Origin: Coleofasciculus sp. FACHB-T130
GTDB taxonomy: Bacteria; Cyanobacteriota; Cyanobacteriia; Cyanobacteriales; FACHB-T130
Assembly (NCBI RefSeq): GCF_014695375.1
Contig: NZ_JACJOG010000050.1
Span: 124,001-188,000 of the forward strand
Direction of reading: 5' to 3'
Length of the DNA stretch: 64,000 bases
Below the pieces are notes generated by a model. It did no database searches. It saw only the letters and a program-made list of their open reading frames with translations, and was not told the DNA's origin. The first letter of the stretch is position 1; every line of letters begins with the position of its first letter. Of this stretch, positions 8,856-16,045 are shown one piece after another. The translations under genes were made by a program, and so were the position numbers.

Positions 8856-10232
8856 TCACGCCATCTCCTTTTCTAAGTAATCAACAATGCGTTGATTAAC
8901 CTGGTGAAATAGCTTCCGCCTTGACTTCAGTTCCCGTTTGCTTTTTAGAAAGTCAAGAAAACTGGCATGATAGATGGTATAGCAGAGTTCTCCCTCAATT
9001 CCCTGCATCCTCAAATACTCAACCCACTCATCCAAGACTGATTGCACCTCATATTCATCTTGATCGGCAATTGCAGCAATCATCTCACAAGGAATCGGCG
9101 TACCAATCTCCACCAAAATAAACAAAGCGATCGCCTTAATTTCATTCGGTGCCGCATCCATATTCATCCGCACCCAATGAGTTTGATAATAATCCTGAAG
9201 ACCGTCCGGTAATTGCTTTAAACTCAGATCGTCATAGAAACCGCGCATAATTCCTGGTAAGACATAGCGCAGATACATGAAATTGTTTTCGCTTTTTGCC
9301 GCTACCTGTTCGACAAACTCTTCCGGATAAATGTTACGGTCTTGAATCCACTTTTTCAGCCCATCTTTATAGTCTGGATCGCAATTGAGAGACAAGCGAA
9401 TATACTCTTTAATATCATTATGGCTGCAATCAACATATTCCCTCGCCCTTAAATCCAACTCCTGCACCGGAATACCAGGCGATAGAGTTAATCTTTTTTT
9501 CTCTTGGTTATAAGGTCGTCTAGTCAGCAGGAAATAAACCCGCTCTGGCAGCTCCTTCGGTAAATATAAAAGATTCTCTGCGCCCCATTCTTGCTCCACT
9601 TCATCCAGCGCATCAACCACAATTACAAGGCGTTCCCCAGAGGGAAGTTTTGGCACGACTTTGGAGACTAAAGTTGGCAGATCCGCATCTCTTGCATCCT
9701 GCAACTGGTAACGATTAATCAGTTGTTGGCGAATACTTTTGAGAAACAGTTCCGGTCGATTGCGGCGCTCTGCGAGAATGTTGAAATAGCAGGGAGAATG
9801 GTAGTCATAAACGTACTTGGCAGCGATCGCACTTTTCCCCATCCCCGCATCCCCCACCACCGTAAAGTAACCTTTAGGATTTTGTTGAAGGAAGTTTTTA
9901 AAGGCCTCAAAAACGAATTTCCGCCCGCAAAATGTCTTAATCTTTTCTGCGATTAGCGGCTCAAACTCTGATGGTAGCTGCTGCTGACGATACCACTCTT
10001 TCGGATCGACAATATCCGTTGGTTCAATCTCCAAAACCTTCACAATATTACTCACCGCCAACCTTTCCACCCCATTTGGACATTCTTTTGTACCAAGCAA
10101 GCGCTTCACCGTATCAAGCGAAACCTTGGCTTCTTTCGCTAGTTCCTCTTGAGTCAGCTTTGCTTCTTTACACGCCTGTCTAAGTGTTAATTTGCCTTCT
10201 GGACTAGATTGAACTTTATCAGATGGAAGCAT
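8856..10232 (-). CDS. HTH-NACHT regulator/ATPase of the WD40-linked module
   Basis: 458 residues. Residues 17-45 form an XRE-like helix-turn-helix (RQACKEAKLTQEELAKEAKV...TVKRLL), followed by a linker and FCGRKFVFEAF. Walker A is GDAGMGKS (127-134) and Walker B is RLVIVVDALDEVE. The remainder is the helical NACHT/winged region, ending in CYTIYHASFLDFLKSKRELKS. This is the first gene of the three-gene operon. The DNA-binding domain suggests it controls its own operon, possibly through the nested inverted repeat at 10498-10580. Cyanobacterial HTH-NACHT proteins of this form are common and often carry their own WD40 repeats; here the repeats are in the next gene. Exact role unknown. Confidence 0.8.
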   Translation of the reverse strand: MLPSDKVQSSPEGKLTLRQACKEAKLTQEELAKEAKVSLDTVKRLLGTKECPNGVERLAVSNIVKVLEIEPTDIVDPKEWYRQQQLPSEFEPLIAEKIKTFCGRKFVFEAFKNFLQQNPKGYFTVVGDAGMGKSAIAAKYVYDYHSPCYFNILAERRNRPELFLKSIRQQLINRYQLQDARDADLPTLVSKVVPKLPSGERLVIVVDALDEVEQEWGAENLLYLPKELPERVYFLLTRRPYNQEKKRLTLSPGIPVQELDLRAREYVDCSHNDIKEYIRLSLNCDPDYKDGLKKWIQDRNIYPEEFVEQVAAKSENNFMYLRYVLPGIMRGFYDDLSLKQLPDGLQDYYQTHWVRMNMDAAPNEIKAIALFILVEIGTPIPCEMIAAIADQDEYEVQSVLDEWVEYLRMQGIEGELCYTIYHASFLDFLKSKRELKSRRKLFHQVNQRIVDYLEKEMA

Positions 10233-10497
10233 AGGAGATTTTTAGTTGCGATCGCGGATATTCATTAGATTAGGTTTTTGCACTCTTATTGCCTGTTGGC
10301 TACACCCGCGAGAGAATCGATTCCCTGGCTTATAGAGCAAATCCTTTCCCATAAGAATCAACACTTATTGGAAAAGGGCTTTAGTCAGTTTAATCGGCTT
10401 GCTTAATTAGCCTAAAAATTAATTCAAGGACAGACAGTGCGGCTTATCAGAAAGAGTGCAATATGTCAGGTATAACTGATTTTTAATTTTACTGTCT

Positions 10498-10580
10498 AGG
10501 GCAGATAGGTTTTCACGCCTTGCCCTATTTGCCCCAAAATTTAGGGCAAATAATCAATACAAACTAAATCTATCTGCCCT
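10498..10580. promoter_or_regulatory. Nested double inverted repeat between divergent conflict-system genes
   Basis: The outer arms are AGGGCAGATAG (10498-10508) and CTATCTGCCCT (10570-10580). The inner arms are TATTTGCCC (10526-10534) and GGGCAAATA (10544-10552). All four arms share the core GGGCA followed by GATA or AATA, so this may be four half-sites of one binding protein. It lies between the HTH-NACHT gene (minus) and the small membrane gene (plus, 74 bases downstream). It has no downstream T-run, so an operator is likelier than a terminator. Confidence 0.5.
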
Positions 10581-10653
10581 GGAAGTCACTTTTTATTCCC
10601 AGTAGGATATCTGTATCGAGTTCCAACAATCAAATCTTCGAGGGGATTAACAA

Positions 10654-10965
10654 ATGAATTTCAACTTATTCAGAAAATTTCTACTCAATTATCAGCCAAG
10701 TTTTAAAGACGATTATAGCGATATCAAAGAAGAGATTATACGAGAATTGTTGCGAGAAGTTCGTCAAAGTTATAACCTTGCTCTTGCCGTAACTGCTGCA
10801 TCTGCCCTAATCACTTTATTAGGTGTTGGATTGCTTTACTTAGACAAAGTACCAGAAGCCTCCATTACCACGGGCGCAGGAGTTCTCGCAAGTCTTCGCA
10901 GCGTTCAATTTGCAAAAGATGCAAAAGAGGAACTTCGTCAAATGCTCACTAAGCTCCCACAATAA
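10654..10965 (+). CDS. Cyanobacterial TRADD-N-associated two-transmembrane domain protein
   Basis: 103 residues, start supported by a GAGGGG ribosome-binding site 9 bases before the ATG. An amphipathic N-terminal helix (EEIIRELLREVRQSYNLALAV) runs into a first membrane helix (AVTAASALITLLGVGLLYL), a short turn (DKVPEAS), a second hydrophobic helix (ITTGAGVLASLRSVQFA) and a charged tail (KDAKEELRQML). This is the pattern of the cyanobacterial TRADD-N-associated TM domain described in NTP-dependent conflict systems. Its place opposite an HTH-NACHT/WD40 operon fits a membrane-acting effector or anchor; that pairing is inference. Confidence 0.75.
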   Translation: MNFNLFRKFLLNYQPSFKDDYSDIKEEIIRELLREVRQSYNLALAVTAASALITLLGVGLLYLDKVPEASITTGAGVLASLRSVQFAKDAKEELRQMLTKLPQ

Positions 10966-11222
10966 AACTTACTCTGCGGCTTAGGCAATAGCATAGCTGC
11001 ATCACAGGTGTGGTTGTAGTGCGTGGTGCAGGTGCATAGTTAAGAATTCCATCACGCTCTAGCCCTCCCCTGCCTTTGGAGAAACTTCGCTCTTGCTACC
11101 AAAAGCTTCCAACTGAAAGCGCTTATTCTAGCAGGGAGTCAAACCGTAAACAGCTTCCTGATTTGCAATTAGAGTGTAGTCAAACTGAACTACGTTAACA
11201 ACACGTCACTCGCGATCGCTTA

Positions 11223-11792
11223 TCAAAGTCGCTTCTGTCTTTTTGCCATCGTCGCAAACGGCAACAAACAATGCGGACATTCACCGTGTACCCACAACGC
11301 AGGAACCGGGAACGGTGTTTCACAGTTAGTGCATTTCGCTAACAAACGCAACTGATGGCGATCGCATCCCCATCGCTCCTTAAACTGCCACTCAAGCCGA
11401 TGATAGGGGTTCTCCCCATAACAAGCTGCACACAACAGAATGGGTCTTGGCTTCATCGTTACGCCTTTGGGCGGCAGCATTGCGGCGAGTCTGGTTGCAT
11501 CCACTCGAATTACCTTTCCCAATGCTTCCAATTCTTTATGGGAGGGAAACGGGTTGAAATATAGTTTTTCCCATCTTCCCAAAGTTCCACCAAGCTCGGT
11601 TAGTTTTCCCAATGAATAGGCGGAAGGAAGACTATTAGCCTTGAACCGCCGCAAGCGTCCTAAATAATGACTAATGCTCTCGCCTTCATAAGGCTCAACA
11701 TAGCCTAATCTTGGTAAGTTATCATCCCTTTCCTGCATTTGAGTCGTGTCAAATAAAGTTTCAGGACTGCTAGATAGCAACAGAGTAATCAC
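11223..11792 (-). CDS. tniQ: TniQ family target-selection protein of Tn7-like module 1
   Basis: 189 residues from a GTG overlapping the tnsC stop by 4 bases; an internal ATG 18 codons later (MQERDDNLPRLGYVEPYEGE) is an alternative start. It has the TniQ signature YEGESISHYLGRLRR, then RWEKLYFNPFP, then two zinc-binding clusters (CAACYGE; CTNCETPF...CPHCLLPF), with the GCDRHQLRLLAKC segment typical of TniQ. TniQ links the target-recognition complex to TnsC in Tn7-like transposons. It resembles the short TniQ of V-K CASTs (about 167 residues) but differs clearly from the copy at 34802-35314. Third gene of the tnsB-tnsC-tniQ operon. Confidence 0.9.
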   Translation of the reverse strand: MITLLLSSSPETLFDTTQMQERDDNLPRLGYVEPYEGESISHYLGRLRRFKANSLPSAYSLGKLTELGGTLGRWEKLYFNPFPSHKELEALGKVIRVDATRLAAMLPPKGVTMKPRPILLCAACYGENPYHRLEWQFKERWGCDRHQLRLLAKCTNCETPFPVPALWVHGECPHCLLPFATMAKRQKRL

Positions 11793-12649
11793 TCGCTGTC
11801 ATTTCTTGGTTGAAGGGGAACATATTTCATACCATAGCGATTGGCAATTTTCCCCAAAATTCCTTCATCAACCTTGAGAAAACCCTTTTTGAGCGAGTGT
11901 AAAACTGCCTTGGTCAAAATTTTGACTAACACTCCTATACGAGCTTCTGTACTGAGCGATAGGATTTCAAACATCGTTCCTTCCGTTAAACGAGATGCTT
12001 CCGGTAGGGCAAGGATATCAAACTCAATAGTTTGTAAGGTTTTTCTAAAGTCTTCGTAGTCGAGTCGTTCAAAGGCGAACAGCGTTGGAAAACAACTCAG
12101 TAAGTCGAAGCTATGCAATTTGCTGTCTAGTTCTTGTCCTCCAACTAAAATAATAGGAACCCTAGACTCATCAAAAAGTTGCTTGAGATCGAGCAGGGCT
12201 TCCCGTTGAAGATTTTCGGCATTGTCAACGATAACAAGTTCAATGCCAAATAGTTCAAGGCTACCTGCCAATCTAGGACGCAAATCTTCCCGCTTACCGT
12301 TTGCGGCTGCATGATTAATGTCTTTGAGGATTTGCGTAAATAATCGTTTGGAACTGGATTCTGACCACGCTTTGACATAAGAAACTCGTTTGCGATCTTC
12401 TTGTCGATAGTGGATTGATGCACGGCTTTTGCCAACATCTCTCGGCCCAATAACACGCCCACATTGTTTAAGGAACCGCAGTTCATCCAACCATCTCACG
12501 TAGTCTGAAGCACGATCGGTCGGGATAAAAGCCGTTCTGAATAGCTCCTCTATTTGAGCAACCTTGGCAAGTTGAGCGGTCAAATCTAACTGAGGAGCCA
12601 GAACTTCAACAGGTGTCTGAGTTACAAGTTGCGATCGCGCCATAGTCAC
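11789..12649 (-). CDS. tnsC: TnsC AAA+ ATPase of Tn7-like module 1
   Basis: 286 residues. Walker A is GPRDVGKS (68-75); Walker B is ELVIVDNAENL, with D142 and E145; a sensor-like IILVGGQELD follows. TnsC is the AAA+ regulator that forms filaments on DNA and connects target selection by TniQ to the TnsB transposase. The TnsC at 35311-36147 has the more typical IDEAD box. This one has a VDNAE sequence, so the acidic pair spacing is kept but the motif diverges. The start overlaps tnsB by 4 bases and the end overlaps tniQ by 4 bases. Confidence 0.9.
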   Translation of the reverse strand: MTMARSQLVTQTPVEVLAPQLDLTAQLAKVAQIEELFRTAFIPTDRASDYVRWLDELRFLKQCGRVIGPRDVGKSRASIHYRQEDRKRVSYVKAWSESSSKRLFTQILKDINHAAANGKREDLRPRLAGSLELFGIELVIVDNAENLQREALLDLKQLFDESRVPIILVGGQELDSKLHSFDLLSCFPTLFAFERLDYEDFRKTLQTIEFDILALPEASRLTEGTMFEILSLSTEARIGVLVKILTKAVLHSLKKGFLKVDEGILGKIANRYGMKYVPLQPRNDSE

Positions 12650-14529
12650 CAGATCCTTTTCGATTTGCTTTGACGATTAGAAATTACCAGCCGATGCCTA
12701 TCCTGCTGTTGAGCATCAGATGTAGAAGGCAAGGTTTCTTCAGGTTGTGGTTCTGGTTGTTGAGGCTTTATTTGTTCCCTGGAAATCCGCTCAGGTAAAA
12801 TTTCAAGCGGCTCATCTTTCTTTGAAGAGGTTGAAGCTCTACGCTGACGTAACTTGACGACATTTGAGTCTTTCTTTGAGGATCGTCGTAACTGTTTCTG
12901 TTCAGCTCGCTGTTTGTCCTTCTTATCCTGTTTACGCTCCTCAACAAGTTTCTTTCGTTTGCCTAGCGCTAGCAGAGCATCATAATTTGAATGTTCCTTA
13001 CGAGCTTTACTTCGCTCTTTATTGAGCCTTTTTAACTCATCCAAACTCAAATCCTGAGTATCCAGGTTTATGGCATGAGCATATCCCAGAAAATCTCCCA
13101 GCTTCTCATCCGTTTCGTTGCTGTAGACACACAACGTCAGAATATTGTCAGGATCGTATCGCAATGTGACGTATTTGCCGCTAAGTTGCCTTAGTGATTC
13201 TCCTCGATAGGTCAGATTCTCAAATTGGACAGAGCCATGAGCTTGAACAACTCGCTGAGCCTCTTGCATTAGACAAATATCTAGTTCTCGCTCGTCTGGT
13301 GGTTCAGGCAATTTTCCACCCATTCCCTTAAACCATCTCTCAAACCTTGTATCGCGAGGGTCTTTAGGATATGGCTGGTAGTTATAGTCATCGCAGAAGA
13401 ACTGAGCTAGGATTTTATCCAAATCGTGAATGGTCAAGCAGGCTTCCTTTTCTGCCTGCTCTGGGCGCTCCTGAACATTTGAACCTGTATAACCGGGAAG
13501 TCCCTTAAGAACCTGAGTATTGATGGTTTTGAAAACTCGTTCTACAATTCCGCCTTGAGGTGGGCGATCGCGCAGTTCGCACTGGAAACCTAGCTTCTTT
13601 CCAATAGCTTTTAGGTGCTTTGAGCGAAAATCCTTCCCTCCGTCAGTGAAAAAATATTGGAGTGAAGAGCCACATATTTGCCAAGGTTTTTCCAGCTCGT
13701 ATGCCGAGGGATAGTGCTTGGGTAAGATGGCATGTCTTAAAGCCAGAGCTACTTCATCAGAACCCGGTTGTTTTCTCCATAAGTGATAACCAATAACACA
13801 GCTTGAGAACGTATCTATGACAGTGGTTATCCAGGGTCGATCAGGTAATAACACGCCATCACTACCGACAATCCGAATATCCAACTTTGTATGATCGCAT
13901 TGGACAATTTGGTTGCTAAACTCAGCCTTTAAGAGGTGCCCAGTTCTTGTCTCAACTGCCAACCAAGAGCCGGAACCCGGATTGCGAACGCGCTTTTTCC
14001 GGTTTTGATGCTCGATTAATGGTTGCAAAACTCGATAGATAGTGGCTGGATGGGGATAGTCACACTCTTCAAGCCCAAGCTCGACGATTGCGTGTCGCTT
14101 CACTTCACGAACGACTTCTGCTGGAGATAGTGGGTGTTTATCTTTAAGACTCTTTTCATAAGTTGACTTCACAAATTCTTCCCAATAGTCACTGATGCGA
14201 TGCTTCCCCTTATCTGAGCGCTGCACTCCTGTTGTCTCTGGTAGCTCATCTCTGATGTATTGCTTGAGGAGGCGCTCTACCTGCCGAGTAGAAATATTTA
14301 GGGTATTTGCGATCGCCTGCTTCCTTTGAGACTTAAGCGTGCGATTCGGGGACTGGGCAAGCCATTGAATGAGATTAAATTTAAGTTTGTGTTTATCAGC
14401 AGTTTCTCGAAGAATTTGTGAGGGATCGACTTCAAAATTACTCTCACCGAGGTAAAGAGTGTCTAAATCTTGTGCCAATTCTTCTATCAGTTCAGATGGG
14501 TCGTCTAGCATGAGGGGAAGATCATCCAT
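12646..14529 (-). CDS. tnsB: TnsB DDE transposase of Tn7-like module 1
   Basis: 627 residues. N-terminal HTH domains (NTLNISTRQVERLLKQY) are followed by an RNase H-fold core with the DDE triad D212 (VQCDHTKLD), D296 (FFTDGGKDF) and E330 (GGIVERVF), then the GLPGYTGSNVQERPEQAEKE segment shared with V-K TnsB proteins and a basic, low-complexity C-terminal tail. It lacks the acidic/aromatic C-terminal hook that V-K TnsB uses to bind TnsC (LKEDYGW in the copy at 36150-37811); its tail ends SKSKRIW. TnsB binds the transposon ends and joins them to target DNA. Its own end lies just upstream (14581-14785) with sites unlike those of the CAST. Confidence 0.93.
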   Translation of the reverse strand: MDDLPLMLDDPSELIEELAQDLDTLYLGESNFEVDPSQILRETADKHKLKFNLIQWLAQSPNRTLKSQRKQAIANTLNISTRQVERLLKQYIRDELPETTGVQRSDKGKHRISDYWEEFVKSTYEKSLKDKHPLSPAEVVREVKRHAIVELGLEECDYPHPATIYRVLQPLIEHQNRKKRVRNPGSGSWLAVETRTGHLLKAEFSNQIVQCDHTKLDIRIVGSDGVLLPDRPWITTVIDTFSSCVIGYHLWRKQPGSDEVALALRHAILPKHYPSAYELEKPWQICGSSLQYFFTDGGKDFRSKHLKAIGKKLGFQCELRDRPPQGGIVERVFKTINTQVLKGLPGYTGSNVQERPEQAEKEACLTIHDLDKILAQFFCDDYNYQPYPKDPRDTRFERWFKGMGGKLPEPPDERELDICLMQEAQRVVQAHGSVQFENLTYRGESLRQLSGKYVTLRYDPDNILTLCVYSNETDEKLGDFLGYAHAINLDTQDLSLDELKRLNKERSKARKEHSNYDALLALGKRKKLVEERKQDKKDKQRAEQKQLRRSSKKDSNVVKLRQRRASTSSKKDEPLEILPERISREQIKPQQPEPQPEETLPSTSDAQQQDRHRLVISNRQSKSKRIW

Positions 14530-14580
14530 TCTGAGGAATAGTAAAAATGTACCATCCCTTCTGAAGAATAGCTAGACAAT

Positions 14581-14785
14581 GCGACACTCAATTTGCGATG
14601 TCGCTAAATTTAAAAAACGACAATTAATTTGCGAGACAAGATTTCCGACATGGAGTGTGCGAAATCGACAAAGTTGCTGCTTTTGGAATTAAAAAGCCTA
14701 AAAAGTTTTCGGGGAAAGGCTTTCACTGGTTTGTAGCAGCTATGCCGTTATTCAAAAATTGCGACATTTAATTTGCGAACGTACA
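14581..14785 (-). mobile_element. Left end of Tn7-like module 1 (TnsB site array)
   Basis: Three copies of a site of the form CGACA-N3-AATTTGCGA lie at 14581-14598, 14618-14634 and 14761-14779, with a degenerate fourth near 14647-14662. Read on the minus strand, the outer boundary starts TGTACGTTCGCAAATT at 14785, fitting the TGT start of Tn7-family ends. The array sits directly upstream of the tnsB at 12646-14529, as left ends do. The sites differ from those of the neighbouring CAST (TTTGCGA instead of TTTGTCA). I could not find the matching right end, which may lie beyond the left edge. Confidence 0.65.
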
Positions 14786-14866
14786 ATTGACTAATTATTT
14801 GTCATCGTTGCCAAATTAGTGTCGTCTTGTCAAATTATTTGACGTTTTGACAAAATAATTGTTGTC
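14780..14866 (+). mobile_element. Right end of the type V-K CAST (TnsB site array)
   Basis: Four closely packed sites spaced about 20 bp apart start at 14787 (TTGACTAATTATTTGTCA), 14808 (TTGCCAAATTAGTGTCG), 14827 (TTGTCAAATTATTTGACG) and 14847 (TTGACAAAATAATTGTTGTC). The outermost one closely matches the outermost site of the left end at 38055-38071 read on the other strand (ATTGACTAATTA then TGTCATC). Right ends of V-K elements lie beyond the CRISPR array, as here. The terminus reads CGTACA rather than TGTACA and overlaps the terminus of module 1 by about six bases. Confidence 0.8.
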
Positions 14867-14919
14867 CAATGTTTGTGACATACAACATTCTGTACTTTGT
14901 TTGTACGATCGCAGCGCTC

Positions 14920-15509
14920 CTTTCAACCCACCTTAATAAATTCCTTTCTGTACATCTACTTTCAACCCACCCCTAGTTGGGATGGTCGTTGAAACGAAAA
15001 CGTTGTCGCTGCTGCCCACGAAGTACCCGCTCTTTCAACCCACCCCTAGTTGGGATGGTCGTTGAAACCGCTCATCTTCGCAAGCAGTACCCTGGCGAAT
15101 ACAGACTTTCAACCCACCCCTAGTTGGGATGGTCGTTGAAACTCACCAACACGTAAGCTAGATCGCTCCCGTCCGCAAGTGTCTTTCAACCCACCCCTAG
15201 TTGGGATGGTCGTTGAAACTTTGGCTTCAGGGGGTGCGCTCGGTTCTTTCTTAACTTTCAACCCACCCCTAGTTGGGATGGTCGTTGAAACCTCCAGTCA
15301 TTGAGGCAGCGCAAGCCCATAATTTCTTTCAACCCACCCCTAGTTGGGATGGTCGTTGAAACAAATACATTGACGGCTATTTTGATGGGGCAATAGAACT
15401 TTCAACCCACCCCTAGTTGGGATGGTCGTTGAAACTTCTGCCAGCAGACGAACCCACCAAGCCCCCATTGACCTTTCAACCCACCCCTAGTTGGGATGGT
15501 CGTTGAAAC
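14920..15509 (-). CRISPR. Type V-K CRISPR array, eight full 37-bp repeats plus a truncated terminal repeat
   Basis: Full repeats start at 14959, 15032, 15106, 15183, 15255, 15326, 15399 and 15473, each 37 bp and identical. In the transcribed (minus) direction each begins GTTTCAACGACC and ends GGGGTGGGTTGAAAG, the usual V-K repeat form. Spacers are 34-40 bp. The array is read away from cas12k and the tracrRNA, so the repeat at 15473-15509 is leader-proximal. At the distal end a 26-bp spacer (14933-14958) is followed by only the last 13 bases of a repeat (14920-14932). Spacers match nothing else I could see in the window. Confidence 0.97.
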
Positions 15510-15699
15510 AGCGATCGCTACAACAGTTACCTGGAGGAGCTTTTAGAGGCGACTTTCGTAACCCTCTAAAATTTTCGCTTTATCTGTCCTGTATCTACAG
15601 GAGCAACCATCCCACAGAAATACTGGAATCAATATTCCATAAGGGATTCACAGTTTTCGTAAACCTCCCAGGAATTTTGCCCCCGCTTAGGTTCACGAA

Positions 15700-16007
15700 A
15701 AATAAAAAATTAGGGTGGATTCCCCCTTGCTCGGAGGTGATTCAGTAGCTATCACTGTAGTAAACCCACATCCTTGTTGCTGGGGGCGCACCTACCCCAT
15801 AAGATTGAAGTATCAATGAACCTCAACTTACAGGTTAATCATTTCTACAGCCGGAACTATAGATATCAGCATCGGGGTGGACAGCTACCAGGGTCAGAAA
15901 GCACAACTGTCTTCCAACAGTCAAACTAACCCATACTTTTCACAGTTCAGAGGTTCCAAGGAACATCAGAGGTTCCAAGGAACATGACCTGTGGCGCTAT
16001 TGATTAT
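15700..16007 (-). ncRNA. V-K tracrRNA
   Basis: On the minus strand this stretch shows the conserved blocks of V-K tracrRNAs. They are a 5' region ATCAATAGCGCC, GGGTTAGTTTGACTG with its hairpin partner ACAGTTGTGCTTTC, CTGACCCTGGTAGCTG, GGTAGGTGCGCCCCCAGC, and CTACTGAATCACC. An anti-repeat CCACCC (complement of 15713-15718) follows; it can pair with GGGTGG in the crRNA repeat. It lies between cas12k and the array, the standard position. The 5' stem sequence is tandemly duplicated (15948-15985). The 5' boundary is placed by similarity to known tracrRNAs and the 3' boundary is approximate. Confidence 0.88.
15948..15985 (-). repeat. Perfect 19-bp tandem duplication within the tracrRNA 5' stem
   Basis: The 19-bp unit CAGAGGTTCCAAGGAACAT occurs twice head to tail (15948-15966 and 15967-15985). 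Each unit contains GTTCCTTGGAAC, a perfect palindrome that can fold as a small stem. The V-K tracrRNAs I can recall have one such stem at this place, so this RNA should have two. Confidence 0.85.
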
Positions 16008-16045
16008 TTTATTCTATTGTCAAGGTACTGAGTCTAAATTAGGTT

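Noticed and set aside
10976-11222. Right end of module 1 just downstream of its tniQ
   Set aside because: A segment TTGCAATTAGAGTGTAG near 11163 is only loosely like the TnsB sites and there is no second site or terminal TGT.
14530-14780. tRNA gene as CAST or module 1 target
   Set aside because: No cloverleaf or T-loop sequence in this stretch or in 38,078-38,257.
15491-15748. Open frame of 85 codons across the array edge and leader/tracrRNA
   Set aside because: It begins near the last CRISPR repeat and runs antisense to the tracrRNA 3' part; composition is not protein-like.
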